From assembly GCF_003633755.1 (NCBI RefSeq), contig NZ_RBIL01000002.1:496001-560000 (forward strand): a stretch of DNA of 64,000 nt, in the 5' to 3' direction. Numbering within the stretch: position 1 is the stretch's first letter; every line of letters starts with the position of its first letter. The stretch is from Solirubrobacter pauli. GTDB lineage: Bacteria > Actinomycetota > Thermoleophilia > Solirubrobacterales > Solirubrobacteraceae. Both the position numbers and the translations under genes were made by a program. This document shows positions 17,433-26,943 of the stretch, piece after piece. The notes beneath the pieces were generated by a model that was not told the DNA's origin, searched no databases, and saw only the letters and a list, made by a program, of their open reading frames with translations.

Positions 17433-18056
17433 ATGCCCGAACGAGACCCTCGCCGGCTGGCCGCCTGGGCCGCCGCGGGCGTGGTCCTGGCGTTGCTGTC
17501 CGCCTGGTACCTCACCCGCTCGCGACCGGCGGCCGACGCCGCACCGCCACCCGCCGTCGCCACGATCGCGGCGGCGCGGGAGCCGACCGCCGAGCCGGAC
17601 GCCGCGCGCGGCGCGCGCGTGGTCGTGGACGTCTCCGGTGCCGTCAAGCGCCCCGGCGTCTACCAGCTGACGACCACGGACCGCGTCGAGGACGCGCTCG
17701 AGCGCGCCGGCGGCCCGACCCGCAAAGCGGACCTCACGGCGCTCAACCGGGCCGCCAAGCTCGAGGACGGTCGCCAGATCCTCGTCCCGACCCGCGGCCG
17801 GCCCGCCACCGCGGCCGCTCCGCCGGCGTCCGGCAGCGGCGGCGGGACCGGCGCGGCGCCGTCCGGTCCGATCAACCTCAACACCGCCACGCTCGAGCAG
17901 CTGGACACGCTGGACGGCGTCGGCCCGGCCACGGCCCAGAAGATCATCGAGTACCGTGAGCAGCACGACGGCTTCAAGACCGTCGACGAGCTCGACCAGG
18001 TCTCCGGCATCGGCGAGAAGCGCCTCGCGACGCTCCGCGAGAAGGTCACGGTCTAG
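17433..18056 (+). CDS. comEA: ComEA family DNA-binding competence protein
   Basis: Receptor that binds incoming double-stranded DNA at the cell surface. The 207 residues comprise a short basic N-terminus, one membrane anchor (about residues 9-27, AAWAAAGVVLALLSAWYL), an SLBB-type domain (about 68-130, VVVDVSGAVKRPGVYQL), a Gly/Pro linker and a C-terminal helix-hairpin-helix pair (about 148-207, NLNTATLEQLDTLDGVGPA and VSGIGEKRL). This is the complete gram-positive ComEA layout. comEC follows eight bases after the stop. Confidence 0.95.
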   Translation: MPERDPRRLAAWAAAGVVLALLSAWYLTRSRPAADAAPPPAVATIAAAREPTAEPDAARGARVVVDVSGAVKRPGVYQLTTTDRVEDALERAGGPTRKADLTALNRAAKLEDGRQILVPTRGRPATAAAPPASGSGGGTGAAPSGPINLNTATLEQLDTLDGVGPATAQKIIEYREQHDGFKTVDELDQVSGIGEKRLATLREKVTV

Positions 18057-18064
18057 GCGGGCCG

Positions 18065-20425
18065 ATGACCATGCGCGACGAGACGCGAGCGCCTGCGCGG
18101 GCCGCCCGGGCGCTCGGCGAGCGTGGGCGGCACGGGCTCGCGGTCGTGCGCGCGCATCCTCGGCACGTCGTGCTCGCGGCGCTCGTCGCCGGGCTGCTGC
18201 TCGGGCGGGCGCAGCCGGCGGTGGTGGTCCTGGCGGCGGCCGCCGCGGCGGTCGTGGCCGGGGCCTCGTGGCCCGCGCCCGCCGCCGTCGTGGCGGTGCT
18301 GGTCGGGGCGGCGTTCGCCGACGCTCGGCTCGTCGCGCTGGACGCCGGAGTCCTCGCCGACATGCACGGGCGCGTCGTGAACACGCGTGTCGTCGTGCTC
18401 GAGCCGGTGCGTGAGCGCGCGAGCGGCCCCGCGGCCGCGCGGGTCCGGGTGCTGGACGGGGCCGGCCGCGGCGAGCAGGCCGTGCTCAGCTCACGGAGGT
18501 GGCCGCGGCCCGCGAACGCGGGGAGGGGCGTGTTCGACGTGGCGGTCGGGGACATCGTCGCGGTCTCGGGGCAGGTGGGGCCGCTCGGGTTCGCGGACGC
18601 CTACCAGCGGCTGCGGAACGCGCACGCGGCGATCGAGGCCGTCCGGGTCGAGCCGACGGGGGAGCGGCGCGGTGGCGTGGCGGGCGCCCTGGACGGCGTG
18701 CGGCGACGCGCGGAGGCGGGCCTCACGCAGCGGCTCGGCGCGTCGGAGTCCGCGCTGCTGCGCGGGATGGTGCTCGGGGCGGACGAGCGGCTCACGCCCG
18801 AGGTCAAGGAGGACTTCCAGCGGTCCGGGCTCGCGCACATCCTGGCGGTGAGCGGGCAGAACGTGATGCTGCTGGCCATCCTCGTGATCGCGGCGGCGAC
18901 GCTGCTCGGGCTGCCGATCCGGACGCGGCTCGTGATCGCCGCGCTGGCGATCGCGCTGTACGTGCCGCTCACGGGCGCGGGACCGTCGATCCAGCGCGCG
19001 GGCGTGATGGGCATCGCCGGGCTGGTGGCGGCGCTCGCCGGACGGCCGACGCAGCGCTGGTACGCGCTGCTGCTGGCGGCCGCGGCGACGCTGGCGCTGA
19101 ACCCGCGGACGGTGCAGGAGCCGGGTTGGCAGCTCTCGTTCGCCGCGGTCGCGGCGCTGCTGGCGGGGTTCACGCCGCTGAGCGAGGCGTTCAAGCGCCA
19201 CCTGCCGGACCCGGTGGCGGAGGCGACGGCGCTCACGCTCGCCGCGACGATCGGCACCGCGCCGCTGATGGCGTTGCACTTCGAGGCGATCTCGCTCGCC
19301 GCCTTGCCCGCGAACCTGCTGGCGGCACCGGCGATCGCGCCCGTGATGTGGCTCGGCGTCATCGCGTGCGCCGCCGCGCAGGTCGCCGCGCCGCTCGCGA
19401 CGCCGTTCGCGCTGCTCACGGCCCCGCTGCTCGTGTACGTCCAGCACGTCGCGCGCTTGACCGCGTCCACGCCGCTGTCCGTCGTCGAGATCCATGCGAG
19501 CGCTCCGCTCGTCCTGGCTGGCTGGGCGGCGCTGGCGCTGGCGCTGCTCGCCGCCGCCGCGCTCAGGCGCGGGAGCGGCCGCCCGCCAGGGCGGCGCCTG
19601 CGCGTGGTTCCGGCCGCCGCGGGCCTGGTCGTCGCGGTGACGGCCGCGGCCACGGCGACCGCGCTCACGCGCCAGGGCGGGGCCCCGCCGCCGCCCGGCG
19701 TCCTGCGCGTCACGTTCCTGGACATCGGTCAGGGCGACGCGACGCTGATCGAGCTCGACGGCACCGCCGTGCTCGTGGACACCGGCAAGCCCGACGGCCC
19801 GATCCTCGAGCGCCTGCGGAAGGCCGGCGTCGACCGGCTCGACGCCCTGATGCTCACGCACGCGGAGACCGACCACGAGGGCGCCGCCCCGGCGGTGATC
19901 GCCGAGCACCGTCCACGGCTGATCGTCGACGGCGGCGCGGGCTGGAGCTCGCGGGTGCAGCGCGCGCTCGCCCGGCACACGGTCCACGCGCCCGCGGCGG
20001 GGGAGACGATCACGCTCGGCGGGCTCCGCTTCCGCGTCCTGTGGCCGCCGCGCCGGCCCGCCGGCTGGCGCGCGACGGGCGACCCGAACGACAACGCGCT
20101 CGTCATGCGCCTGGAGGCCGAGGGCGTCTCGGTGTTCCTCAGCGCCGACGCCGAGTCGCCCGTCCTCAGCGGGCTGGCCCTCAGCCCGGTCGACGTGCTC
20201 AAGGTCCCGCACCACGGCAGCGCCGACCCCGGGCTGCCAAGCCTGCTCGAACGCCTGCGACCCAGGATCGCCGCGATCGAAGTGGGGCAGGAGAACACCT
20301 ACGGCCATCCGGCGCCGTCGACGACACGGGCGCTCGCGGCCGCGGTGAAGACCGTCGTGCGGACGGATCGGGACGGGACGGTCCGCCTGCACGCCGACGA
20401 CGGACGGCTGTGGGTGGAGCGCTGA
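18065..20425 (+). CDS. comEC: ComEC/Rec2 DNA uptake channel
   Basis: Forms the membrane channel that takes single-stranded DNA into the cytoplasm. At 786 residues it is full length. It has N-terminal membrane segments and an OB-like region, then the competence domain with the signature GLAHILAVSGQN followed by several membrane segments (about 260-520). The C-terminal metallo-beta-lactamase-like domain starts near 545 (VTFLDIGQGDATLIE, LTHAETDHEGA, KVPHHGSADPG). The metal-binding region reads HAETDHEG, so HxxxDH is intact. With comEA it suggests natural transformation; the pilus genes are not in this window. Confidence 0.95.
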   Translation: MTMRDETRAPARAARALGERGRHGLAVVRAHPRHVVLAALVAGLLLGRAQPAVVVLAAAAAAVVAGASWPAPAAVVAVLVGAAFADARLVALDAGVLADMHGRVVNTRVVVLEPVRERASGPAAARVRVLDGAGRGEQAVLSSRRWPRPANAGRGVFDVAVGDIVAVSGQVGPLGFADAYQRLRNAHAAIEAVRVEPTGERRGGVAGALDGVRRRAEAGLTQRLGASESALLRGMVLGADERLTPEVKEDFQRSGLAHILAVSGQNVMLLAILVIAAATLLGLPIRTRLVIAALAIALYVPLTGAGPSIQRAGVMGIAGLVAALAGRPTQRWYALLLAAAATLALNPRTVQEPGWQLSFAAVAALLAGFTPLSEAFKRHLPDPVAEATALTLAATIGTAPLMALHFEAISLAALPANLLAAPAIAPVMWLGVIACAAAQVAAPLATPFALLTAPLLVYVQHVARLTASTPLSVVEIHASAPLVLAGWAALALALLAAAALRRGSGRPPGRRLRVVPAAAGLVVAVTAAATATALTRQGGAPPPPGVLRVTFLDIGQGDATLIELDGTAVLVDTGKPDGPILERLRKAGVDRLDALMLTHAETDHEGAAPAVIAEHRPRLIVDGGAGWSSRVQRALARHTVHAPAAGETITLGGLRFRVLWPPRRPAGWRATGDPNDNALVMRLEAEGVSVFLSADAESPVLSGLALSPVDVLKVPHHGSADPGLPSLLERLRPRIAAIEVGQENTYGHPAPSTTRALAAAVKTVVRTDRDGTVRLHADDGRLWVER

Positions 20426-20456
20426 TGTCCGGACCCAGACAGGCCAGGAACGCACA

Positions 20457-20473
20457 GACGCGGGCCCCGCGTC
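20457..20473 (+). terminator. Possible comEC terminator hairpin
   Basis: GACGCGGG and its complement CCCGCGTC surround a single C, 31 bases after the comEC stop. There is no T-run, so it could equally be a regulatory palindrome for the nuclease gene downstream. Confidence 0.35.
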
Positions 20474-20565
20474 GGGTTGGTCACGAAACCGTCACCTGTC
20501 GGCGTCCACGCGCTGTAAGTTGGCGGCCGTCTCTCGGATTCCCTCGCGGAAAGGACTCCCACATC

Positions 20566-23337
20566 GTGAAACCTCGCCTCTTGTCGATCCTGGGCGCGGC
20601 GCTCGCCGCCGCCGCGGTCGCTGCGCCGGCCGCGCAGGCGGCCTCGACCACCGTCGTCATCCAGGGCGTCGCCTTCCGCGGTCCCACCGGCGGCAACGAC
20701 GAGTACATCCAGATCAAGAACATCTCCGCGTCGCCGCAGAACATCGGCGGCTGGGAGGTCTTCGGCTCCACCGCCACGGGCACGTCGCCGCAGTCGCGCG
20801 CGAAGGTCCCCGCGGGCGTCACGCTCCCGGCCGGCAAGTCGTACCTGTTCACGAACGTCCAGACCGGCGGCACCGGCGGCTCCTACTCCGGCAGCGTCCC
20901 GGGCGATCAGACGTACACGAGCGGCATCAACGACGCTGCCGGCATCCAGCTGCGCGACGGAGCCGGCACGGTCATCGACTCGGTCGGCCACGTGGCTCAT
21001 CCGTGGCGCGAGGGCACGGGCCTGAACTTCCCGACCGTGAACGGGCCCGACGCGTTCATCCGCAAGGCGGCGCCGGACACCGACGACAACGCCAGCGACT
21101 TCACCGGCCCGCAGGCGTTCGCGCCCGAGAGCTGCGGAGCGGCCTGCGTCGGCACGGACCCCGAGCCGGGCGAGGGCTGCCGGGCGGTACCGGCGGTCAC
21201 GCCGATCACGAGTATCCAGACGCTCGGCGCCCAGTCCGCGTGCAACGGCACGCGCGTCCGCATCAAGGGCATCGTGACCGGCATCGACAACCTCTACGGC
21301 TCGAACTACGAGAACATCTACAAGGGCGACTCGGGCATCTGGATCCAGGAGGCGACGCGCTCGGAGACGGCAACCACGTCGAGCGCGATCTTCGTCGCCG
21401 GCATCCGTCGCGCCGTGACGAACCCCGAGGACGTGATCGGCCGTGAGGTCGTGATCGAGGGCCGCGCAGGAGCGAAGTTCGGCCAGGTCGAGGTCGTGCC
21501 GGACGGCGTGGGCTTCACCACGGACCGGGATGCCAAGGAAGTCGACCTGAACAGCGTCGCCGTCTCGGTCAGCGCGGACAAGCAGCCGCTGCCGGCCCCG
21601 GTCGTCCTCGACCAGACGAAGGCCGAGGAGCAGGATCCGATCAACCGCCCGTACTACCGCGCGCTGCAGGGCATGCGCGTGACGCTCCCGGTCGGCATCG
21701 CCACCGGCGGCGGCACGACGAAGTTCCGCGACGTGTTCGTCGAGCCGGGCACCGACGCCACGCGCCTGTTCCGCAAGAACGATGCGGCAGCGGTGACCAC
21801 GCCGTGGTCCGACGCACCCGCCGAGCTCGGCATCTCGCCCGACGGCGGCGCCGGCAACCCGGCCGACCCGCGCCTGCCGTGGCGCTCGACCACGCAGGTG
21901 GACCTGGACCTGTTCGACGTGGTCAAGGGCGTCACCGGCCCGCTGAGCTACAGCTTCAGCTACTTCAAGATCGTCCCGCAGCTGGCGGGCGCGCCCGCGC
22001 CGACGATCGAGCGCGGCCCGATCAACGCGGCCTACCCGCCGGCCGTCCCGGCGCCCGCCGAGAGCTCCCTCCGCGTGGCGTCCTTCAACGTCGAGAACCT
22101 GTTCCCCGTGGGGGAGTCCAACGACGGGCACACGATCACGCAGGCCGAGTACGACGAGCGCGTCCGCACGATCTCGTTGGCGGTCAAGAACTTCCTCAAG
22201 GAGCCGGACGTGATCGCCGTCCAGGAAGTCGCGGTCATCAACGGCAAGAACGCCCTCACCGGGCTGGCGGCCAAGCTCGGCAACTACACGGGCTACATCG
22301 CCCCGAACAACGACGGCCGCGGCATCGCGACCGGCTTCCTGGTCAAGAACGGCACGACGGCCACCAATGGCCGGGTGATCGGCCGCGACGTCCCCGGCCC
22401 GTGGGCGAACGCGGGCGTGTGCGACCTCTACCCGGGCAAGCTGTTCGACCGCGCCCCGTACGCGCTGGAGCTCAAGAAGGGCGACATCAGCTTCACCGCC
22501 CTGAGCAACCACTTCGCCTCGCAGTCGCACCAGAACCAGTGCCGCATCGACGAGGCCAAGTGGGTCCGCGACACCGCCGCCGAGATGCAGCAGCAGGGGC
22601 AGAACGTCCTCGTGGCGGGCGACCTGAACGACTTCGAGTTCTCCTCCGCGCTGAGCACGCTCGCGGGCGGCAACGTCCTCACGAACCTGTGGACGAAGGC
22701 GCCGCTCGGCCAGGCCTACTCGTACAAGTTCAACGGCCACCTGCAGACGCTGGACCACATCTTCGTCACCTCCGGCCTCGAGTCGCGCGTGACGGACTTC
22801 CGCTACGTCCACTTCGACAACGACTACTACGAGCGTCCCGAGGGCGACGGCACCGGCATCTCCGACCACGACCCGCCGGTGGTGACGTTCGGCCTGCGGG
22901 AGGGCGCGAGCGTCTCACAGCCGAGCACGCTCAACGGCAGCGTCCCGGCGACGCTGGCGCTGACGATCGGCAACGCCTCGTTCGGCACCTTCACGCCGGG
23001 CGACGCGCGGGACTACACGACGACGCTGGACGCGACGGTCACCTCGACCGGCGAGGACGCGACGCTGAGCGTCTCGGACGGATCGAGCACCGCGCCCGGC
23101 CGACTGGTCAACGGCTCCCGCGCGCTGCGCTCCCCGGTCCAGATCAACGCCGACGGCGGCGCGTTCGCGCCGCTGCGCACGGACAACGGCGCGCTCACGC
23201 TCGCGTCCTGGACGGAGCCGATCAGCACCCGCAAGGTCACGCTCGGCTTCAAGCAGTCGATCGCGGGTGACGAGGGCCTGCGCACCGGCAGCTACGCCAA
23301 GACGCTCACGTTCACGCTGAGCACCACCGCGCCGTAG
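20566..23337 (+). CDS. Secreted nuclease: lamin-tail domain plus endonuclease/exonuclease/phosphatase domain
   Basis: A 923-residue exported protein. The start is the GTG at 20566, ten bases after GGAAAGGA (20548-20555). A signal peptide with an AAPAAQAAS cleavage region follows (about residues 1-26). Next come a lamin-tail-like domain (about 27-145, EYIQIKNISASPQNIGGWEV), an OB-like central region (RVRIKGIVTGID) and an endonuclease/exonuclease/phosphatase domain from about 505. The last has SLRVASFNVENLFP, DVIAVQEV, LVAGDLNDFE, LDHIFV and ISDHDPPVV, so the expected Glu, Asp/Asn and His residues are present. It resembles bacterial ExeM/NucH-type extracellular DNases; the exact substrate is inferred. 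A C-terminal Thr/Ser-rich beta domain (about 780-923) may bind the surface. It lies directly after comEA-comEC. Confidence 0.9.
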   Translation: MKPRLLSILGAALAAAAVAAPAAQAASTTVVIQGVAFRGPTGGNDEYIQIKNISASPQNIGGWEVFGSTATGTSPQSRAKVPAGVTLPAGKSYLFTNVQTGGTGGSYSGSVPGDQTYTSGINDAAGIQLRDGAGTVIDSVGHVAHPWREGTGLNFPTVNGPDAFIRKAAPDTDDNASDFTGPQAFAPESCGAACVGTDPEPGEGCRAVPAVTPITSIQTLGAQSACNGTRVRIKGIVTGIDNLYGSNYENIYKGDSGIWIQEATRSETATTSSAIFVAGIRRAVTNPEDVIGREVVIEGRAGAKFGQVEVVPDGVGFTTDRDAKEVDLNSVAVSVSADKQPLPAPVVLDQTKAEEQDPINRPYYRALQGMRVTLPVGIATGGGTTKFRDVFVEPGTDATRLFRKNDAAAVTTPWSDAPAELGISPDGGAGNPADPRLPWRSTTQVDLDLFDVVKGVTGPLSYSFSYFKIVPQLAGAPAPTIERGPINAAYPPAVPAPAESSLRVASFNVENLFPVGESNDGHTITQAEYDERVRTISLAVKNFLKEPDVIAVQEVAVINGKNALTGLAAKLGNYTGYIAPNNDGRGIATGFLVKNGTTATNGRVIGRDVPGPWANAGVCDLYPGKLFDRAPYALELKKGDISFTALSNHFASQSHQNQCRIDEAKWVRDTAAEMQQQGQNVLVAGDLNDFEFSSALSTLAGGNVLTNLWTKAPLGQAYSYKFNGHLQTLDHIFVTSGLESRVTDFRYVHFDNDYYERPEGDGTGISDHDPPVVTFGLREGASVSQPSTLNGSVPATLALTIGNASFGTFTPGDARDYTTTLDATVTSTGEDATLSVSDGSSTAPGRLVNGSRALRSPVQINADGGAFAPLRTDNGALTLASWTEPISTRKVTLGFKQSIAGDEGLRTGSYAKTLTFTLSTTAP

Positions 23338-23364
23338 CGCGCGGCCACAGCACGATGCAGGATC

Positions 23365-23390
23365 GAGGGGGCGCCGCACGGCGCCCCCTC
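23365..23390 (+). terminator. Hairpin terminator after the nuclease gene
   Basis: A perfect 11-bp GC-rich stem (GAGGGGGCGCC and its complement) with a four-base loop, 27 bases after the stop codon. There is no strong T-run. Confidence 0.65.
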
Positions 23391-23432
23391 GGCGTTCCTC
23401 GGCCGGAGCGCGGGTACCGCTGGAACGACCGC

Positions 23433-23438
23433 TAACGT
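23433..23438 (+). promoter_or_regulatory. Candidate -10 of holA (leaderless)
   Basis: TAACGT ends eight bases before the holA GTG. No Shine-Dalgarno sequence is present. Confidence 0.5.
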
Positions 23439-23445
23439 CAACGCC

Positions 23446-24423
23446 GTGCCTGCCTTCCGCGCCGCCTACCTCATCCACGGCGACGACCACGGTCGCATCG
23501 CGGAGCGTCGCGCCCGCCTGCGGGCGATGGCCGAGGAGGAGGCCGGCACCGCCGGCGTGGAGGTCTACGAGGGTGACCAGTGCACGCCCGCCGCGGTGGA
23601 GATCGCGCTCTCGACGATGACGTTCGCGATGGGCCGGCGGTTCGTGATCGCCGACGGCGTCGAGCGGTGGAAGGACTCCGAGATGGCGCCCATCGCCGCC
23701 GCGCTCAAGTCCGCCGACCCGGAGACGCTGACGGTCGCGTTCTTCGCCCGCGAGGAGGGCCGCTACAAGGCCCCGGACAAGCTGCACGACGCCGTCAAGA
23801 AAGTCGACGGGCAGATCGCCGCCGAGAACAACGTCAAGGCGTGGGACCTCCCGAAGTGGCTGGAGGCGCAGGCCAAGACGCTGAAGATCGACCTGGACCG
23901 CGAGGGTGCGAAGACGCTCGTCGCGCAGGTCGGCGAGCGCCAGCAGCGGCTCATGCGCGAGCTGGAGAAGCTCGCGCTCGAGCATGGTCCGGGCGCGTAC
24001 ATCGGCCCGGAGGAGGTCATCGACTCGTGCGCGACCTCCGCGGAGAAGAAGGTCTGGAGCCTCGCCGACGCGCTGGTCGCGGGGGACAAGCAGGCCTCGC
24101 TGGAGCTGCTGCTCGAGCTGCGCCAGCAGGGCGAGCGGGTCACGGGCCTCATCTACAACATGGTCCGCCGGCTCCGCGACGCGGTGTCGGTGGCCGAAGC
24201 GCTGGAATCCGGGCAGGCGCCGGCGCAGGTCAAGCGCACGCTGCGGATGCCGCCGCGGGCCGCGGACAAGTTCATCAAGGACGTGGGCGCGCGGGACCTG
24301 CAGTCGCTGCGGCAGGCGCTCGCCGCGATGGCCGACCTCGAGGTGGAGACGCGGGGCGGCCTGGGCGGGGTGCTGAGCGAGGACACGGCCGCCATCCGGG
24401 CGGTCCTCACCGCCGCCGCATAA
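23446..24423 (+). CDS. holA: DNA polymerase III delta subunit
   Basis: Clamp-loader subunit that opens the sliding clamp. The 325-residue sequence matches HolA-type proteins in length and layout: an N-terminal AAA-like region without a functional Walker A (AAYLIHGDDHGRI, IADGVERWKDSEM) and the conserved ERQQRLMRELEKLALEHGP helix. The C-terminal collar helices include the QQGERVTGLIYNMVRRLRD region. Genes for comEA, comEC and holA are often neighbours in bacteria; here a nuclease gene sits between comEC and holA. Confidence 0.93.
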   Translation: MPAFRAAYLIHGDDHGRIAERRARLRAMAEEEAGTAGVEVYEGDQCTPAAVEIALSTMTFAMGRRFVIADGVERWKDSEMAPIAAALKSADPETLTVAFFAREEGRYKAPDKLHDAVKKVDGQIAAENNVKAWDLPKWLEAQAKTLKIDLDREGAKTLVAQVGERQQRLMRELEKLALEHGPGAYIGPEEVIDSCATSAEKKVWSLADALVAGDKQASLELLLELRQQGERVTGLIYNMVRRLRDAVSVAEALESGQAPAQVKRTLRMPPRAADKFIKDVGARDLQSLRQALAAMADLEVETRGGLGGVLSEDTAAIRAVLTAAA

Positions 24424-24426
24424 CAT
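24421..24426 (+). promoter_or_regulatory. holA stop codon forms a -10-like hexamer for the GH15 gene
   Basis: TAACAT begins with the holA TAA and ends ten bases before the next ATG, which has no ribosome site. Confidence 0.4.
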
Positions 24427-24435
24427 CCGGCGGCA

Positions 24436-26397
24436 ATGTCGCTGGACAACGCGAATCCTCCCCTCTCTTCGACCTTCCCGCCGATCGCGGACTACGGCTT
24501 CCTCTCCGACTGCGAGACGAACGCCCTGGTAGCGCCGTCGGGCGCGATCGAGTGGCTCTGCCTGCCTCGCCACGACGGCCCGAGCGTGTTCGGCGCGGTG
24601 CTGGACCGTGACGCCGGCACGTTCCGGCTCGGCCCGGCGGACACGATGGTCCCGGCCGCCCGGCGCTACCTGCCGGGGACGATGATCCTCGAGACCACGT
24701 GGGGCACCGACCGCGGCTGGCTGATCGTCCGCGACGTCCTGCTCGTCGGCCCGTGGCACGACAAGGACGAGCGCTCCACGACGCACCGCCGCGCGCCCAC
24801 CGACCACGACGCCGATCACGTGCTGCTGCGCACCATGCGCTGCGTGAACGGCTCGGTCGAGGTGCAGCTCGAGTGCGACCCGATCTTCGACTACGGCCGC
24901 CGCTACGCGCAGTGGGAGTACGTCGGCGAGGGCTACCACGAGGCGGTCGCGTCGGCCGAGGGCTGGGGCACGAAGCTGCGGCTGACGACCGACCTGCGCG
25001 TCGGCTTCGAGGGATCGCGCGTGCGTGCCGTCAGCACGCTGAAGGCGGGGGAGACCGCGTTCGTGTCGCTCGCGTTCTCGGACCATCCCGGCCCGAAGAC
25101 CTACGACGAAGCGTACGAGCGGCTGGTCAAGACCGCCGACTACTGGCACCAGTGGCTCGCCCACGGCACGTTCCCGGACCATCCGTGGCGCCAGTACCTG
25201 CAGCGCTCCGCGCTCACGCTCAAGGGCCTGAGCTACTCGCCGACGGGCGCGATGATCGCCGCGGCCACCACGTCGCTGCCGGAGACGCCGGGCGGCGAGC
25301 GCAACTGGGACTACCGCTACAGCTGGGTGCGCGACAGCACCTTCATGCTCTGGGGCCTGCACTCGCTCGGCTTCGAGTGGGAGGCCAACGACTACTTCTA
25401 CTTCATGCAGGACGCCGCCCAGGCGGACGACCTGCAGGTCATGTACGGCATCCAGGGCGAGCGCGAGCTGATCGAGGAGACGCTCGACCACCTCAGCGGC
25501 TACGACAACGCCCGCCCGGTCCGCATCGGCAACGGCGCCTACAACCAGCGCCAGCACGACGTGTGGGGCACGATGCTGGACTCGATCTTCCTCCACGCCA
25601 AGTCGCGCGACCACCTGCCCGAGCGCCGCTGGCCGTTGATCAAGCGCCTCGTCGAGGCCGCGATCGAGAACTGGCAGAAGCCCGACAAGGGCATCTGGGA
25701 GGTCCGCGGCGGCGACCAGCACTTCACCTCGTCGAAGGTCATGTGCTGGGTCGCGTGTGACCGCGGCTCGCGGCTCGCCACGCTGCGCGAGAACCACGAG
25801 CAGGCCGCGATCTGGCGTGAGAAGGCCGACGAGATCAAGGCCGACATCCTCGACAAGGGCTGCCGGGACGGCATCTTCACGCAGCACTACGACACCGACG
25901 CGCTGGATGCGTCGGCGCTGCTGATCCCGCTCGTCCGCTTCCTGCCGCCCGACGACGAGCGCGTCCGCAAGACCGTGATGGCGATCGCCGACAACCTCAC
26001 GATCGACGGGCTCGTGCTCCGCTACAAGGTCGAGGAGACCGACGACGGCCTCCAGGGCGAGGAGGGCACGTTCACGATCTGCTCGTTCTGGCTCGTGAGC
26101 GCCCTGAGCGAGATCGGCGAGCACCACCTCGCCCGCGACCTGTGCCAGAAGCTGCTCGGCTACGCGTCCCCGCTGCACCTGTACGCGGAGGAGATCGACC
26201 CGCGCAGCGGCCGCCACCTCGGCAACTTCCCGCAGGCCTTCACGCACCTGGCGCTGATCAACGCCGTCATGCACGTGATCCGCGCCGACGAGAAGCTCGC
26301 CGCGGGCATGCAGCCGCTGTCCGCGCACGACGAGCCGCTGCCGCTGGAGCCCGACCCGGTGGTCGTCGCGCCCGCGGCCAAGAAGAAGAAGCCCTAG
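24436..26397 (+). CDS. Glycoside hydrolase family 15 protein (glucoamylase or trehalase type)
   Basis: Predicted to cleave alpha-glucosidic bonds, for example in trehalose or in dextrins, with inversion. The 653 residues include the N-terminal beta-sandwich region typical of this group (IADYGFLSDCETNALVAPSG, IEWLCLPRHDGPSVFG). The (alpha/alpha)6 barrel follows from about residue 270 (RNWDYRYSWVRDSTFML), with the second acidic region EEGTFTICSFWLV. The N-terminal wording is close to actinobacterial GH15 trehalases, so trehalase is possible; the substrate cannot be settled by eye. There is no signal peptide, so the enzyme is cytoplasmic. The C-terminus ends in a run of Lys residues. Confidence 0.9.
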   Translation: MSLDNANPPLSSTFPPIADYGFLSDCETNALVAPSGAIEWLCLPRHDGPSVFGAVLDRDAGTFRLGPADTMVPAARRYLPGTMILETTWGTDRGWLIVRDVLLVGPWHDKDERSTTHRRAPTDHDADHVLLRTMRCVNGSVEVQLECDPIFDYGRRYAQWEYVGEGYHEAVASAEGWGTKLRLTTDLRVGFEGSRVRAVSTLKAGETAFVSLAFSDHPGPKTYDEAYERLVKTADYWHQWLAHGTFPDHPWRQYLQRSALTLKGLSYSPTGAMIAAATTSLPETPGGERNWDYRYSWVRDSTFMLWGLHSLGFEWEANDYFYFMQDAAQADDLQVMYGIQGERELIEETLDHLSGYDNARPVRIGNGAYNQRQHDVWGTMLDSIFLHAKSRDHLPERRWPLIKRLVEAAIENWQKPDKGIWEVRGGDQHFTSSKVMCWVACDRGSRLATLRENHEQAAIWREKADEIKADILDKGCRDGIFTQHYDTDALDASALLIPLVRFLPPDDERVRKTVMAIADNLTIDGLVLRYKVEETDDGLQGEEGTFTICSFWLVSALSEIGEHHLARDLCQKLLGYASPLHLYAEEIDPRSGRHLGNFPQAFTHLALINAVMHVIRADEKLAAGMQPLSAHDEPLPLEPDPVVVAPAAKKKKP

Positions 26398-26402
26398 CCG
26401 CT

Positions 26403-26417
26403 TCGCCCGGAGGGCGA
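26403..26417. terminator. Short bidirectional hairpin between convergent genes
   Basis: TCGCCC, a GGA loop, then GGGCGA: a six-base perfect stem in the 27-base gap between the GH15 gene and the opposing L7/L12-like gene. Confidence 0.45.
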
Positions 26418-26424
26418 TGCCTCG

Positions 26425-26934
26425 CTAGCCGACGCGCGCGCCGGCCGCCTCCAGCTCACGCCGGAGCGCGGCCGCCGCGTCCGGGCTCAGCCCCGACACG
26501 ACCAGGGTGGGCGCGGCCTCGACGAGCTCCTTGGCCTCGCGCAGGCCGAGCCCGCTCGCCTCGCGCACGACCTTGATCACCTTGATCTTGTTGCGCCCGG
26601 CGTCGGCGAGAAAGACGCTGCCGCCGACCGGAGGTGTCTCCGGCTCAGGCTGAGGCGCTCCCGCCGGGTGATATTGCACGACCGCGCCGGCGCGCTCGAG
26701 GTCTGGGCCCAGCGCGGCGTCGAGCACCACCGGCGTGCGTTCGACGAGCTCCTTCGCCTCGCGCAGGCCGAGCCCGGTCGCCTCGCGCACGATCTTGATC
26801 ACGACGATCTTGTTGCGCCCGGCGTCGACGAGCACGAGATCGCCCGTCCGCGGCGCGGACACGGGCACGGCGGGCAGGCCGTTGTCGGCCACGTCATCGT
26901 CGTCGCGGCCGAGCAGGCGCCGGAGGAAGCTCAT
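26425..26934 (-). CDS. Protein with two ribosomal L7/L12 C-terminal-type domains
   Basis: A 169-residue protein with a short basic/acidic N-terminus (MSFLRRLLGRDDDD) and then two copies of the L7/L12 C-terminal fold. Copy one is at about residues 37-90 (DAGRNKIVVIKIVREATGLG, LREAKELVERTP) and copy two at about 110-168 (DAGRNKIKVIKVVREASGLG, LREAKELVEAAP). These helices in true L7/L12 recruit translational GTPases. The N-terminal dimerisation domain that anchors L7/L12 to L10 is absent, so this is not the stalk protein itself. Function is unknown; competition for elongation factors or another partner is inference. It follows a paralogue nine bases upstream, and both lie next to rpsT. Confidence 0.85.
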   Translation of the reverse strand: MSFLRRLLGRDDDDVADNGLPAVPVSAPRTGDLVLVDAGRNKIVVIKIVREATGLGLREAKELVERTPVVLDAALGPDLERAGAVVQYHPAGAPQPEPETPPVGGSVFLADAGRNKIKVIKVVREASGLGLREAKELVEAAPTLVVSGLSPDAAAALRRELEAAGARVG

Positions 26935-26943
26935 GGCGCGATC

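Noticed and set aside
18499-20565. Upstream extension of the nuclease frame through comEC
   Set aside because: The extension is the wrong reading frame of comEC. The signal peptide and Shine-Dalgarno place the real start at 20566.
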